Assembly (NCBI RefSeq): GCF_028680575.1
Contig: NZ_JAPCKI010000012.1
Location: 1 to 64,000, forward strand
Reading direction: 5' to 3'
DNA: 64,000 nt
Source: Acidovorax benzenivorans
GTDB lineage: Bacteria > Pseudomonadota > Gammaproteobacteria > Burkholderiales > Burkholderiaceae_C
The first letter of the stretch is position 1. The number at the start of each line of letters is the position of its first letter. A program made the translations under genes and the position numbers. Below, piece after piece: positions 18,142-27,219 of this stretch. The notes under the pieces were generated by a model, which saw nothing but the letters and a program-made list of their open reading frames with translations, did no database searches and was not told the DNA's origin.

Positions 18142-18957
18142 ATGGAACTCACTCAAATCTTCACCATCGCGGGCAAGGAGTTCCGCGACCGCATGCGCAA
18201 CCGCTGGGTGCTGGCCGTGGCGCTGGTGTTCACGGTGTTCTCGCTGGCCATCGCCTACTTTGGCGGCGCACAGCAGGGCACGGTGGGCTTTCGTTCCATC
18301 GAGTTCACCATCGCCAGCCTCGTCAGCCTGGTGATCTACCTGATCCCGCTGATCGCGCTGCTGCTGGGCTTTGACGCCATCGTGGGCGAACGCGAGCGCG
18401 GCTCGCTCGACCTGCTGCTGTCGTTGCCGATCACCCGGCTGGAGCTGCTGCTGGGCAAGTACCTGGGGTTGGCGGCGGCGCTCACACTGTCCACCCTCGC
18501 GGGCTTCGGTCTGGTGGCGGTGCTGCTGGTCCAGCAGTTCAGCGGGGCAGCGCTGTTCCACTACGGCGGCTTCATGCTCAGCTCGGTGCTGCTGGGGCTG
18601 GCGTTTTTGAGCATGGCGGTGCTGCTGTCGGTGCTCACGCACGAGCGCACACGCGCCTCGGGCCTGGCGATTGCCGCCTGGTTCTTTTTTGTGCTGGTGT
18701 TCGACCTGCTGCTGCTGGGCGCCCTGGTGGCCACGGGCGGCAGCGTGGGCGGCGAGGCCATGGCCTACCTGCTGCTGCTCAACCCGGCCGACGTTTTCCG
18801 CATCCTCAACGTGTTCTCGCTGGACGACGTGCGCACCCTGTACGGCCTGACCAGCATCGTGCCCCCAGCCTTGGCCAAGCCATGGCTGATGGGCGCGGTG
18901 ATGGCGGGCTGGATCGTGGTGCCGCTGGGCCTGGCGAGCTGGAGATTCAAGCCATGA
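18142..18957 (+). CDS. nosY: ABC transporter permease NosY (271 aa)
   Basis: Inner-membrane partner of NosF in the transporter required for NosZ copper-site maturation. Six hydrophobic segments are evident: residues about 21-40, 55-78, 106-128, 145-168, 178-200 and 245-266. The cytoplasmic stretch FDAIVGERERGSLDLLLSLP is the typical coupling region of ABC-2 permeases. The start at 18142 (MELTQIFTIAGKEFRDRMRN) fits the family. It lies beyond the GC-rich repeat but in the same transcription direction, and its stop overlaps the nosL start (ATGA). Confidence 0.95.
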   Translation: MELTQIFTIAGKEFRDRMRNRWVLAVALVFTVFSLAIAYFGGAQQGTVGFRSIEFTIASLVSLVIYLIPLIALLLGFDAIVGERERGSLDLLLSLPITRLELLLGKYLGLAAALTLSTLAGFGLVAVLLVQQFSGAALFHYGGFMLSSVLLGLAFLSMAVLLSVLTHERTRASGLAIAAWFFFVLVFDLLLLGALVATGGSVGGEAMAYLLLLNPADVFRILNVFSLDDVRTLYGLTSIVPPALAKPWLMGAVMAGWIVVPLGLASWRFKP

Positions 18958-19535
18958 CGAACAAATCCCATCACCCATACCAATGCGCCTGCGCCACGCG
19001 GCGCCAACTGCTGGGCTGGGCCACCCTCGCATCGCTGGGCACATTCACCAGCCTCGCGGGCCTGACCGGCTGCAGCCAGGCGAACAACAGCGCGCAGTCC
19101 CTCCAACCCGTGGAGATCGACCGCACCACCAGCTGCGAACTCGACGGCATGCTGCTGGCCGACTACCCCGGCCCCAAGGCGCAGGTGCGTTTCGTGGGGC
19201 AGGACAAGCCCTCGTTCTTTTGCGACACGGTGGAACTGTTCAGCACCCTGCTGGCCGGCGAACAGGTGCGCGCCGTGCAGGCCGTGTACGTCCAGGACAT
19301 GGGCAAAGCCGACTGGAATGCACCGCAGGGCCACTGGATCGACGGCAAGACCGCCATCTACGTGGTGGGCGGTAAGCGCCACGGCTCCATGGGCCCCACC
19401 ATCGGCAGCTTTGCGCAAGAGGCCGACGCGAAGAAGTTCGCCGCCGAATACGGTGGCAAGGTACTGCGTTTTGCCGAGATCACGCCCGCCATGGTCGACC
19501 TGAGCGGCGGGGCCCTGCACGACACGCGGATGTAA
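18954..19535 (+). CDS. nosL: Copper chaperone lipoprotein NosL (193 aa)
   Basis: Periplasmic outer-membrane lipoprotein that binds Cu(I) and delivers it for NosZ assembly. An RR-containing leader (TRRQLLGWATLASLG) ends in the lipobox GLTGC. The NosL domain follows with its copper-binding region near the N-terminus (SCELDGMLLADYPGPKAQV) and the family FFCDTVELFSTLL stretch. Later conserved parts are AIYVVGG and HGSMGP. It overlaps nosY by four bases. The leader shows both twin-arginine-like and lipobox features, as does NosZ here. Confidence 0.93.
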   Translation: MTNKSHHPYQCACATRRQLLGWATLASLGTFTSLAGLTGCSQANNSAQSLQPVEIDRTTSCELDGMLLADYPGPKAQVRFVGQDKPSFFCDTVELFSTLLAGEQVRAVQAVYVQDMGKADWNAPQGHWIDGKTAIYVVGGKRHGSMGPTIGSFAQEADAKKFAAEYGGKVLRFAEITPAMVDLSGGALHDTRM

Positions 19536-19542
19536 GCCGCCC

Positions 19543-20205
19543 ATGCCTACGCCGAGACCACCCCCACCTCCCCCGCGCCCGGCCAGCCGACGCACTACCC
19601 TGGCAGCCCTGTTGCTGGGCTCGGCAGGCCTGGTGGCATGGCAATGGCCCCAGCGCACCCCGCCCCGCCCATCTGGCAACGCTGCCCTGGAGGGGATTGG
19701 CGACGATGTGTGTGTGGTGGCGCCGCCCACGCCCTACGACCCAGCGCTGGGCCAGCCCCTGACCGCAGCACGCGATGTACCCGCCGACGCGCGCTGCCCG
19801 GTGTGTGGCATGTACCCAGCCCGCGCACGTGCCTGGGCGGCACAGGTCATTTTTGCGGAAGGGGATGCGTACTTTTTCGACTCGCCGCTCAGCCTGATGC
19901 AGTACCTAGGCAACGTGGCCCACTACACGCGGGGCCGCACGGCCGACGCCATCGCGGCCCGGTATGTGACCGATACCGACACGGGTGGTTGGTTGAACGC
20001 GCACGAGGCGGTGTATGTGACGGGGTCTTCGGCCATGGGGCCGATGCGGGCGGGCAACCTGCCCGCGTTTGCCGATGCGGGGGCGGCACAGCGGTTTGTG
20101 CAGCAGCGTGGGGGGCGGGCCATTCTTTTCAGCGCCATCGATGCGCCCTTGCTGCGCGGACTGGCCCCGAACCTCCGAGCCGACCACCGCTTGCATTCAG
20201 GCTGA
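19543..20205 (+). CDS. Second NosL-like copper-binding protein (220 aa)
   Basis: Paralogue of NosL, seven bases after nosL in the same operon. A Pro-rich basic start and one hydrophobic segment (LAALLLGSAGLVAW, residues about 21-34) suggest a signal anchor. No lipobox cysteine is present. The NosL-type site is C-x2-CGM (CPVCGMYPARA), which has one more cysteine than the CELDGM of nosL. The downstream parts match: AYFFDSPLSLMQYL, EAVYVTGSSAMGPM and a terminal RGGRAILF. Copper delivery to NosZ is likely. Whether it duplicates or complements NosL cannot be told from sequence. Confidence 0.85.
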   Translation: MPTPRPPPPPPRPASRRTTLAALLLGSAGLVAWQWPQRTPPRPSGNAALEGIGDDVCVVAPPTPYDPALGQPLTAARDVPADARCPVCGMYPARARAWAAQVIFAEGDAYFFDSPLSLMQYLGNVAHYTRGRTADAIAARYVTDTDTGGWLNAHEAVYVTGSSAMGPMRAGNLPAFADAGAAQRFVQQRGGRAILFSAIDAPLLRGLAPNLRADHRLHSG

Positions 20206-20216
20206 GGGCAAGCTCA

Positions 20217-20268
20217 TTTGCTATTAAAAATATAGCTATTAGCGCTTATCCATCAAGCGCTACAGGCC
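20217..20268. repeat. Dispersed AGCGCTT-type repeat, copy 3
   Basis: In reverse orientation to copy 2: TATAGCTAT, TAGCGCTTAT and CATCAAGCGCTA blocks in order. It lies directly after the second nosL-like stop and runs into the terminator hairpin. Confidence 0.75.
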
Positions 20269-20286
20269 TAAAAAGGCCTGATTTTT
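20263..20286 (+). terminator. Rho-independent terminator ending the nos operon
   Basis: Perfect stem CAGGCCT and AGGCCTG with a short A loop, followed by ATTTTTAT. It sits 57 bases after the last nos-run stop, at the edge of repeat copy 3, and just before the converging rhlE stop. Confidence 0.75.
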
Positions 20287-20290
20287 ATCA

Positions 20291-21784
20291 CTACACCGAC
20301 GTCTCTGGCAAGGCCGCCTTGAACAGTGCCGCCACCTTGCGCTTGGGCTTGATGTTGGCAGAGATGCTGCTGCGTTGTGCAGACTTGGCCGCTTCCCAGG
20401 CGGGGGTTGCGTCGGCTGCTGCGCTGGCCTCGTACGGCTTCTCAAAGAAGGGATCGCGCGAGGCGACTGCGGGGCGAAAACCCCGGTGTTGTTCGCGCGG
20501 CTCGCGGGATTCGCGGCCACCACGGTGCTCGCGTTCGCGCTCACGGCGTGGGCCCGCCGAGAGAGCATCGCGCCCATCACCCGCCTCGTCGGCTTCGCGC
20601 CAGGCGCGGCGGCCGTCGTTGATGCGACCACGGGGCTGGTCTTCTGCGTATTCGATGGCTTCGAGTTCGATCTTTTTCTTGATCAGCTTCTCGATGTCGG
20701 CCACCAGGCGGGCATCGCTGCCCGACACCAGCGTGACGGCCAGGCCCGACGCACCCGCACGGCCCGTGCGGCCAATGCGGTGCACATAGTCTTCGGCGTT
20801 GAACGGCACGTCAAAGTTGAACACCGCTGGCACGTCCTTGATGTCCAGGCCACGCGCGGCCACATCGGTACACACCAGCAGATCGACTTCGCCGCTCTTG
20901 AAGGCTTCGAGGGCCTTCAGCCGCTCGTCCTGGCTCTTGTCGCCGTGCAGCGCTGCGGTCTTGAGGCCTTCGCGTTCCAGGCTGCGTGCCAGGCGGGCAC
21001 AACCGAGCTTGCTGTTCACGAAGATGAACGCCTGCTTCAGGCCCCGCGTCTTGAGCACCTGGTGGATGGCACGGCGCTTATCGTCGTCGTTGGCGCTGTA
21101 AAAGCGCTGCTCCACCGTGGACGCCGTCTCGTTCGGGCGAGCCACCTCGATGGTGATGGGGTTTTGCAGGTAGCTGCTGGCCAGGCGCTTGATCTCGGGC
21201 GAGAACGTGGCGCTGAACAAGAGCGTGGTGCGCTGCTTGGGCAGGTAGCTCAGGATGCGCTGCAGGTCAGGCAGGAAACCGATGTCCAGCATGCGGTCAG
21301 CCTCGTCGAGCACCACATACTCCACCTGGTTGAGCACGGCATTCTTGGCCTCGATGTGGTCCAGCAAGCGGCCCGGCGTAGCCACCAGCACTTCGACGCC
21401 CTTTTTCAGCTCGATGGTCTGGGGCTTCATGTCCATGCCGCCAAACACCACGGTGCTGCGCAGCTTGGTGTACTTGGCATACAGCGCAATCTGCTGGGCC
21501 ACCTGGTCGGCCAGCTCCCGCGTGGGCAACAGCACCAGCGCGCGCACAGGGTGGCGGGCGGGGGATGTGGAACTGCTCTCGTGCTTGAGCAGGCGTTGCA
21601 GCAGGGGCAGCGAGAACGCCGCCGTCTTGCCGGTGCCGGTCTGGGCTGCGCCCATCACGTCCTGGCCGGTGAGCACCACCGGGATGGCCTGCGCCTGGAT
21701 GGGCGTCATGGACTCGTAGCCCATTTCGGCTACGGCGCGCGCCAGCGGCTCAGCCAGCGATAGATTGGAAAAGGAACTTGTCAT
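20291..21784 (-). CDS. rhlE: DEAD-box ATP-dependent RNA helicase RhlE (497 aa)
   Basis: Cytoplasmic RNA helicase for RNA unwinding in ribosome assembly and mRNA decay. Helicase motifs occur in order: Q motif (YESMTPIQAQAIPV), AQTGTGKT, PTRELADQ, TPGRLLDH, DEAD, SAT, ARGLDIKDVPAV and HRIGRTGRAG. The C-terminal 120 residues are a basic, Arg/Glu-rich low-complexity tail (RREREREHRGGRE) typical of RhlE and likely to bind RNA. The end KPKRKVAALFKAALPETSV is lysine-rich. GAGGG lies six bases before ATG 21784. Monocistronic. Confidence 0.95.
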   Translation of the reverse strand: MTSSFSNLSLAEPLARAVAEMGYESMTPIQAQAIPVVLTGQDVMGAAQTGTGKTAAFSLPLLQRLLKHESSSTSPARHPVRALVLLPTRELADQVAQQIALYAKYTKLRSTVVFGGMDMKPQTIELKKGVEVLVATPGRLLDHIEAKNAVLNQVEYVVLDEADRMLDIGFLPDLQRILSYLPKQRTTLLFSATFSPEIKRLASSYLQNPITIEVARPNETASTVEQRFYSANDDDKRRAIHQVLKTRGLKQAFIFVNSKLGCARLARSLEREGLKTAALHGDKSQDERLKALEAFKSGEVDLLVCTDVAARGLDIKDVPAVFNFDVPFNAEDYVHRIGRTGRAGASGLAVTLVSGSDARLVADIEKLIKKKIELEAIEYAEDQPRGRINDGRRAWREADEAGDGRDALSAGPRREREREHRGGRESREPREQHRGFRPAVASRDPFFEKPYEASAAADATPAWEAAKSAQRSSISANIKPKRKVAALFKAALPETSV

Positions 21785-21888
21785 TTAGCCCTCTATTGTC
21801 GCACCGGTGGCCCAAAAAACGATTTTTCGGGCTCAGAGCGGCCAAAAATGCAGTATGTGCAGTCAGCGGACAGGCAAACATATGCTAT

Positions 21889-21920
21889 TTATTTGATAGC
21901 TATCAGCGCATATACATACG
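21889..21920. repeat. Dispersed AGCGCTT-type repeat, copy 4 (half, degenerate)
   Basis: Only the TTTGATAGCTATCAGCGC half is recognisable, followed by ATATACAT instead of the usual second core. Confidence 0.45.
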
Positions 21921-22071
21921 GCACTACCATCTGTTTTTATTCAAACTTGTGGCCTGGCAGGCAAGGCGCCGCAACACCCTGCGCCGCGTGCGGACGTTGC
22001 CTCACGGGCCGGGATATACCACCGACGGTGGACAAAACAAACGCCCCAAGAAAGGGCTCAACACGGGCGGG

Positions 22072-22103
22072 AAATAAAGCCACCGGGGTGGCCCCACCCC
22101 GGT
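22072..22103 (-). terminator. Rho-independent terminator after the FtsX-type permease gene
   Basis: Read leftward, the stem ACCGGGGTGG and CCACCCCGGT closes on GG/GC bases and is followed by GGCTTTATTT. It lies about 40 bases past the gene's stop. Confidence 0.7.
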
Positions 22104-22141
22104 TCTGGGCGCAGCACGTGACGCCCGTCTGCCCCATCTGA

Positions 22142-24661
22142 CTACTCCACAGAGCGCCGCAGTGTGTCCACCACCGGGCGCAGCAGCACCTCGCGCAGGC
22201 CCCACCAGCCTGCGGCCAGTGCCAGCACTGCGCCTGCCAGCGCTCCGGCCAGAGGCACCCAGGGCGCGGCGGTCCAGGTGAAATCGAACACATAACGCGC
22301 CAGCGCCCAGCCCACGCCCACCGCCACCGCACTGGCCAAAAAGCCCGCCAGCAGGCCCACACCCACCAGTTCGGCCCGCTGCACCTGGCGCAGCAGGCTG
22401 GCGCGTGCGCCCACGGCACGCATGATGGCGTATTCACGCGCGCGCTCCTCCCGGGTGGCCGTGACGGCGGCAAACAGAACCACCAGACCGGCCGCGAGCG
22501 TGAAGGCAAACAAGAACTCTACCGCCCGGATCACCTGCTCCAGCACCCGCTGCACCTGGGCAATGGTGGCGCCCATGTCCACATTGGTGATGTTGGGAAA
22601 CTGGCGCACCAGCGCGTTGTCAAAACCGTGGGCTTCGGGCGCCCGGTAGGCGGCCAGGTAGGTGACTGGCACGTCCTTGACCTCTGCCACCGGGTACATC
22701 ACAAAGAAGTTGGCGCGCATGGAACCCCAGTCCACCTTGCGCAGGCTGGTGATGCGGGCCTCGTTCTGTACGCCGCCCATATCGAACTGCAAGCGGTCAC
22801 CCAGCTGCAGGCCCAGCGTCTGGGCAATGCCCTCTTCCACACTGATGGCGCCCTCTTCACCCGGCGTCCAGCGCCCCGCCACCACCTGGTTATGGGGTGG
22901 CGCCTCCACAGCGTTGGACAGGTTGAACTCACGGTCCACCAGACGCTTGGCACGGTCGTCGGTGTAGCTGTCGGGGCCCACCGGCTTGCCGTTCACGGCC
23001 ACCAGGCGGCCCCGGATCATGGGGTACCAGTCGTACCGGGTCACGCCGCTGTCCTTGAGCGTCTGCTGAAAGGCTGCGGACTGGTCTGGCATCACATTGA
23101 TGACAAAACGGTTGGGCGCGTCGGGCGGGGTCGCCTTGCGCCAGCTGCTGATCAGGTCGGTACGCAGCAACACCAGCAGCACCAGGGCCAGCAGGCCCAC
23201 CGCCAGACTGCTGACCTGCACCACGGCATAGGCCGGGCGCGCAGATATCTGCCGCGTGGCCAGCACGAGCCAGCGCGGTGCGGTGCTTTCGTTCACGCTC
23301 TTGCGCAGCAGCTTGACCGCCACCCATGACAGGCCCGCAAACAGCGCCACGGCACCCGCAAAGCCACCCACGGCAATCAGGCCCAGCTTGATGTCGCTGC
23401 TCACCGCCAGCAACAGCGCAGCAAAGCCCGCAATGCCGATACCCAGCACAGCCAGCGAGGCAGGCTTGAGCCCCCCCACATCACGCCGGATCACCCGCAA
23501 CGGCGGCACCTGCGCCAACTGCAGCACCGGCGGCAAGCCAAACGCAAACAGCAGCGTGAGCCCCATGCCCAGGCCAAACACCACCGGCCACAGGCTGGGC
23601 GGCGGCAAGGCCGATTCCACCAAGCCCGCCAGCAGCAGCACAAAGGCGTAGTGCACCACATAGCCCAGCGCCACCCCCAGCGCGCTGGCAAACAGGCCAA
23701 TCAGCGCGAACTCGGTGGTGTAGGCGCCTGCAATGGTGCGCTGGCTTTGCCCCAACACGCGCAGCATGGCCGAGGCATCGAGGTGCTCGGCCGCAAAGCC
23801 GCGTGCGGCCAGCGCCACGGCCACGGCCGACAGCAGCGCGGCCAGCAACGCCACCAGGCTCAGGAATTTTTGGGCGCGGTCGAGTGTCTGGCGCATCTCG
23901 GGGCGGCCGCTTTCGAGCGACTCCACGCGCACGCCATGCACTTCGGGCTTCTTGACCTCGGCCACCGCCCACTCGTTGAATGTCTTGATGGCCGATGCCG
24001 GGCCGACCACGGCAAAGCGGTGGGTCAGGCGGCTGGCAGGTTGCACCAGCCCAGTGGCGGGCAAATCGCGTTCATTGACCATCACACGCGGCGCAAAGCT
24101 CATGAAGCCCGCACCCCGGTCGGGCTCGATGACGATGATGCGCGCGATGCGCAGTTGCGCATCACCCAGCAACAGCTTGTCGCCCATGGCGAGGTTGAGC
24201 GATTCGAGCAGCGGTGCATCCACCCACACCTCGCCGGGCGCCGGGATGTCACGCGTCGGCTGCTCCAGCGCGCCGGGGGCATCCGCCACCGTGAGGCTGC
24301 CGCGCAGCGGGTAGCCCGGCTGCACACTCTTGAGTGCCACCAGCTTGCTGGCGCCGCCCTGTGCGTCGCTCGCGCGGCCCATGGTCGGAAAGCCCAGCGT
24401 GGTCACCGACTGCAACCCGAGCGCCTTGGCACGCTCCACAAAAGCAGCCGGCGTTGGGTTGTCGCTGGCCACCACGGCATCCCCCCCCAGCAGTTGCAGG
24501 GCATCGCGCTGCAGCCCGCCTTGCAGGCGATCGGCAAAAAAACCCACGGACGTGAGCGCGGCCACCGCCAGGGTGACAGCCACAATGAGCAGCCGCAGCT
24601 CGCCCGCGCGCAGGTCCCGGGCCAGGGTGCGCCAGCCAAGGCGCAGGAAAGACAGGTTCAT
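22142..24661 (-). CDS. FtsX-family ABC transporter permease, YbbP-like (839 aa)
   Basis: Large inner-membrane permease of the MacB/FtsX superfamily, similar in size and plan to E. coli YbbP. An N-terminal membrane segment (residues about 20-42) precedes a 200-residue periplasmic MacB-like domain. Then come a first FtsX block (LVALLAALLSAVAVALAARGFAAEHLDASAML split over two helices), a central group of helices, a second periplasmic domain and a final FtsX block (AREYAIMRAVGARASLLRQVQ). YbbP partners are a YbbA-type ATPase and sometimes a lipase, but no ATPase gene is adjacent here. Transport of lipids or lipoproteins is suspected for the family; the substrate is unknown. Confidence 0.88.
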   Translation of the reverse strand: MNLSFLRLGWRTLARDLRAGELRLLIVAVTLAVAALTSVGFFADRLQGGLQRDALQLLGGDAVVASDNPTPAAFVERAKALGLQSVTTLGFPTMGRASDAQGGASKLVALKSVQPGYPLRGSLTVADAPGALEQPTRDIPAPGEVWVDAPLLESLNLAMGDKLLLGDAQLRIARIIVIEPDRGAGFMSFAPRVMVNERDLPATGLVQPASRLTHRFAVVGPASAIKTFNEWAVAEVKKPEVHGVRVESLESGRPEMRQTLDRAQKFLSLVALLAALLSAVAVALAARGFAAEHLDASAMLRVLGQSQRTIAGAYTTEFALIGLFASALGVALGYVVHYAFVLLLAGLVESALPPPSLWPVVFGLGMGLTLLFAFGLPPVLQLAQVPPLRVIRRDVGGLKPASLAVLGIGIAGFAALLLAVSSDIKLGLIAVGGFAGAVALFAGLSWVAVKLLRKSVNESTAPRWLVLATRQISARPAYAVVQVSSLAVGLLALVLLVLLRTDLISSWRKATPPDAPNRFVINVMPDQSAAFQQTLKDSGVTRYDWYPMIRGRLVAVNGKPVGPDSYTDDRAKRLVDREFNLSNAVEAPPHNQVVAGRWTPGEEGAISVEEGIAQTLGLQLGDRLQFDMGGVQNEARITSLRKVDWGSMRANFFVMYPVAEVKDVPVTYLAAYRAPEAHGFDNALVRQFPNITNVDMGATIAQVQRVLEQVIRAVEFLFAFTLAAGLVVLFAAVTATREERAREYAIMRAVGARASLLRQVQRAELVGVGLLAGFLASAVAVGVGWALARYVFDFTWTAAPWVPLAGALAGAVLALAAGWWGLREVLLRPVVDTLRRSVE

Positions 24662-24726
24662 GGGCAGACCTTAGCGCAAAGCGAACGGGCTGGCGGGCTG
24701 AGGGGTGTTAGACCGTGCTCAACGCG

Positions 24727-26451
24727 TCAGGGCCGCGGGGTAGTAGTTACGCCGGGTACGGTCGCCGCAGCTGTCGCCGCAGCTGTCGCCGCAGCTGTCG
24801 CCGACGCTGGGCCCGACGCGTCGGCCACCGCCGCAGGGGCTTCGTTGGAGGCGTCCGTTTTCACGGTCTGCAGCCGCTGCTCCAGCGCCTGCAACACCGG
24901 AGCAATCTGTTTGCCCACGCGGATCTGCGGGTTCGAGAAACCATCGGCCTTGCCCGCCTCGGTCTCGCGCTGCTGGATCAGCGGTACCGCCTTGGCAAAC
25001 GCCTCGGAGAAGGAATGGGTCTGGCGCAATTGTTCATGAAACACGGCGCGGCCAAAAAAAGTCAGCTCAGACAGCCTGCCGCAGCCATACGAGGTGTGGG
25101 TGGCGTCGGCCGCCGTCATGATCAGGGTGCTGTCGGTGGCCAACGGTTCGACCCAGCCTCCTGAGAAGCAGGCGGACACCGCAATCACGCGGTTGCGGAT
25201 ACCCGCCTCGTCCAGCGCTGCGCGCAGCATCTCCGGCGTCACGGGCGGCACCTGCAGCGGCCAGTGCACCGCAGCCAGCTCATGGTTGCGCGCGCCATGC
25301 GAGGTCATGTAAATCACCAGCACATCGTGCTCGCGGTCCATGCGGGCGGCCAGCGCGGCAACGGCCCGCTGCAGGTTCTCGGGCGTCGCCCAGGGGTGGG
25401 TCTCGGCAGTTTCGGCATGGTTGAGCAGGTGCAGCACCCGGCCCTGGGCATCAAACCGCTCCTGCAGCAGCGTGCTGACCATGGTGCTTTCGCGGCGGAA
25501 CACGTTTTCATCGGCATAAGGCGCGAACACCAGTCCATAGACATCCACGACACCGGGGCGCTCAGGCGCCAACGCATCCACCTGTTGTTGCCACAGCTGC
25601 TGCTGGTCTTCAAAGAGGCCCTGCGACAGCACCAGTGGCACCGGTTCTGGGGGCTGCGTCCCGTCGGCGGACGCAGCGGCGGCATCGGCCACGGCCTGAG
25701 CGTCTTCCTCCCAGGGCTGGTCCTGAAACTGCCACATGCCCACCCCGACCACCGCAGCCAACACCACCGCAAAAACCGCAGTGCGGACCCGCGAGCGAAT
25801 GAAGCGTGCGCTCACCACCACCAGCGCGGCCAGCACCCATACCGTGAGCACGCCGTAGGCCACCCAGAAAAGAATGCTCGCCACCGTCCCATTCCACAAC
25901 TCAGGCTGGTGAACCGCCACCCCCATCAGGGCATAAAGCGCCAGCAAGGGGGCGAGTGGCGCCCATGCCGACAGCACATACCAGGCCGCCAGCCCGCCCG
26001 AGGGGCCGGGCGCGCCAAGCTCTGGCGCCGGGGCAGGTGCGCGCTGTGCTGGCGCCATGGCCCACCAGGCCAGCCACAGCAGCACCAGACTGCTCCACAT
26101 GGGTGTCAGCCAGCCACGCATGTTGAACTGCGCGGGGCCCAGCACCTGCAACCGGGCTGCCCCCACCAGCAACGCGCCGCTGATCAGCGACAACACCAGC
26201 AACTGCCATGGCGTGGGTGCAGCGGCCCCTGTGCGCGGCGAAAGGAACAGCGCAGCACGCAGCCCTTCGCGCATCCAGCCCCACAGTGAAAGGCGCTCCG
26301 GTGCGAAAACAGCCTTGATTGCAAACGGTGGTGGCAGGTCTTGCTGCGACCGGCTCAGCGAAACTTCAATCTCCGTGTGGGCCAGTTCTGGCCCCCACTG
26401 GCTGGGCAACGTGTCGGCCCAGGTGCTGCTGCTGGCGTTCAGGTCTTTCAT
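24727..26451 (-). CDS. Membrane-anchored C13-family (legumain-like) cysteine peptidase (574 aa)
   Basis: Predicted cysteine peptidase of clan CD, family C13. The N-terminal half has a soluble lead-in of about 75 residues, then about five hydrophobic segments (between about residues 75 and 240). The C-terminal half carries the peptidase fold with catalytic His385 in YMTSHGARNHE and Cys428 in VSACFSGGWVE. A block-forming Asp/Gly loop lies upstream (VYGLVFAPYADENVF). The last 40 residues are Ala/Thr repeats encoded by a 12-base tandem repeat. The start is uncertain: ATG 26451 is used, but the frame stays open to a TTG at 26607. No ribosome site decides it. Substrate unknown; GPI-transamidase and legumain are distant relatives. 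Confidence 0.82.
   Translation of the reverse strand: MKDLNASSSTWADTLPSQWGPELAHTEIEVSLSRSQQDLPPPFAIKAVFAPERLSLWGWMREGLRAALFLSPRTGAAAPTPWQLLVLSLISGALLVGAARLQVLGPAQFNMRGWLTPMWSSLVLLWLAWWAMAPAQRAPAPAPELGAPGPSGGLAAWYVLSAWAPLAPLLALYALMGVAVHQPELWNGTVASILFWVAYGVLTVWVLAALVVVSARFIRSRVRTAVFAVVLAAVVGVGMWQFQDQPWEEDAQAVADAAAASADGTQPPEPVPLVLSQGLFEDQQQLWQQQVDALAPERPGVVDVYGLVFAPYADENVFRRESTMVSTLLQERFDAQGRVLHLLNHAETAETHPWATPENLQRAVAALAARMDREHDVLVIYMTSHGARNHELAAVHWPLQVPPVTPEMLRAALDEAGIRNRVIAVSACFSGGWVEPLATDSTLIMTAADATHTSYGCGRLSELTFFGRAVFHEQLRQTHSFSEAFAKAVPLIQQRETEAGKADGFSNPQIRVGKQIAPVLQALEQRLQTVKTDASNEAPAAVADASGPASATAAATAAATAAATVPGVTTTPRP
24766..24804. repeat. 12-base tandem repeat in the C13 peptidase C-terminus
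   Basis: About three and a half head-to-tail copies of GCTGTCGCCGCA, in frame, encode alternating Ala/Thr near the protein's end. Such perfect short tandem copies are prone to gain or loss of units in multiples of four residues. Confidence 0.75.
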
Positions 26452-26892
26452 GCGCGCATCATGCCATCGTGAGATGGCGCCTTCGGTGGTGGCCGGGTGG
26501 CGGAAGTACGAGGTATTGAGAGCGTGCGGGGCCAAGCCAGACGGCGATGAAGGACGATTGCCGGCCCCATCGTGCCAGAGCCAATCGGCGTTTGCATGAG
26601 GATTCAAGGCACTCTCACCGCCCCATTAAAACCAAAGATAATATTAACCACCAATTAAATAACAAATGACGTATACTCGGGCTAGTTGCCATCACTGCCC
26701 TTGACGCGAGCAGTCACCGCAACGCCAACGCCTACCTCAATGCGGTCTACCACCGCATGGCAGGCCGCCTTTTGCGACCGTTGTCGCCCAGTGGGTCTGA
26801 AGAGCTGCAACCCACCGAGTTTTTCGATGCTCACGCAGGTCGATGCAGGCCTGCGCCCCCGAATGCACCAGATTTCAAATACCGCCATTTCC
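26452..26892. other. Gap with AT-rich segment upstream of a small gene and the RRM gene
   Basis: Positions about 26615-26680 are strikingly AT-rich for this genome and include TATACT at about 26672, a possible -10 box for rightward transcription. The left part may code for the extreme N-terminus of the C13 peptidase if it begins at TTG 26607. Open frames rightward from 26686 look non-coding until about 26863. Confidence 0.4.
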
Positions 26893-27102
26893 ATGGGCCA
26901 ATACGTCGTTTCGCCCGCGACACACCCGACCGATTGCGGACGCTTCCGCGCCTCCTTTTCGGTCCATCGTTCCCAGGGCAACGGCAGCTACTGCCGAGTG
27001 TTCCGTTTTGACAAAGCCTTTGCCTCGCGCGAAGCTGCCCGGCTCTTTGCAGTCACCCAGGGCTGGCTGCAAACCTGCATGCCCCATCCCCCTGTGTGCT
27101 GA
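26893..27102 (+). CDS. Small hypothetical protein (69 aa)
   Basis: I do not recognise a named function. The sequence reads like a compact single-domain protein: MGQYVVSPATHP, RFRASFSVHR, GSYCRVFRFDKAF and SREAARLFAVTQGWLQ, that is two or three strands followed by a helix. The central pattern (polar strand, Arg-Val-Phe-Arg-Phe, then an Ala-rich helix) resembles uncharacterised short proteins of Comamonadaceae. The start is uncertain: ATG at 26863 would add ten residues, and no clear ribosome site is present for either. It is upstream of the RRM gene in the same direction, 117 bases apart, and may share its transcript. Confidence 0.45.
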   Translation: MGQYVVSPATHPTDCGRFRASFSVHRSQGNGSYCRVFRFDKAFASREAARLFAVTQGWLQTCMPHPPVC

Positions 27103-27219
27103 AGCTCTGCTGACCGCAGGCTGCATATCCCCATCCCAGTTGCTGCAGGCTCCCGCCCGCACTTCTGCATCCCAACGGTGCGCCCTTCGTTGCGCGCCAT
27201 CCCTCAGAAAGGCTCCTCC

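Larger units (their letters stand above)
21785..22141. other. Interval between rhlE and the FtsX-type permease gene
   Basis: No gene is visible in these 357 bases. They hold the rhlE upstream region, a degenerate AGCGCTT-type repeat (21889-21920) and the terminator of the permease gene (22072-22103). Confidence 0.5.

Noticed and set aside
24766..24804. CRISPR-like array
   Set aside because: The repeats are 12 bases, head to tail without spacers and in frame in a gene, so they are a simple tandem repeat.
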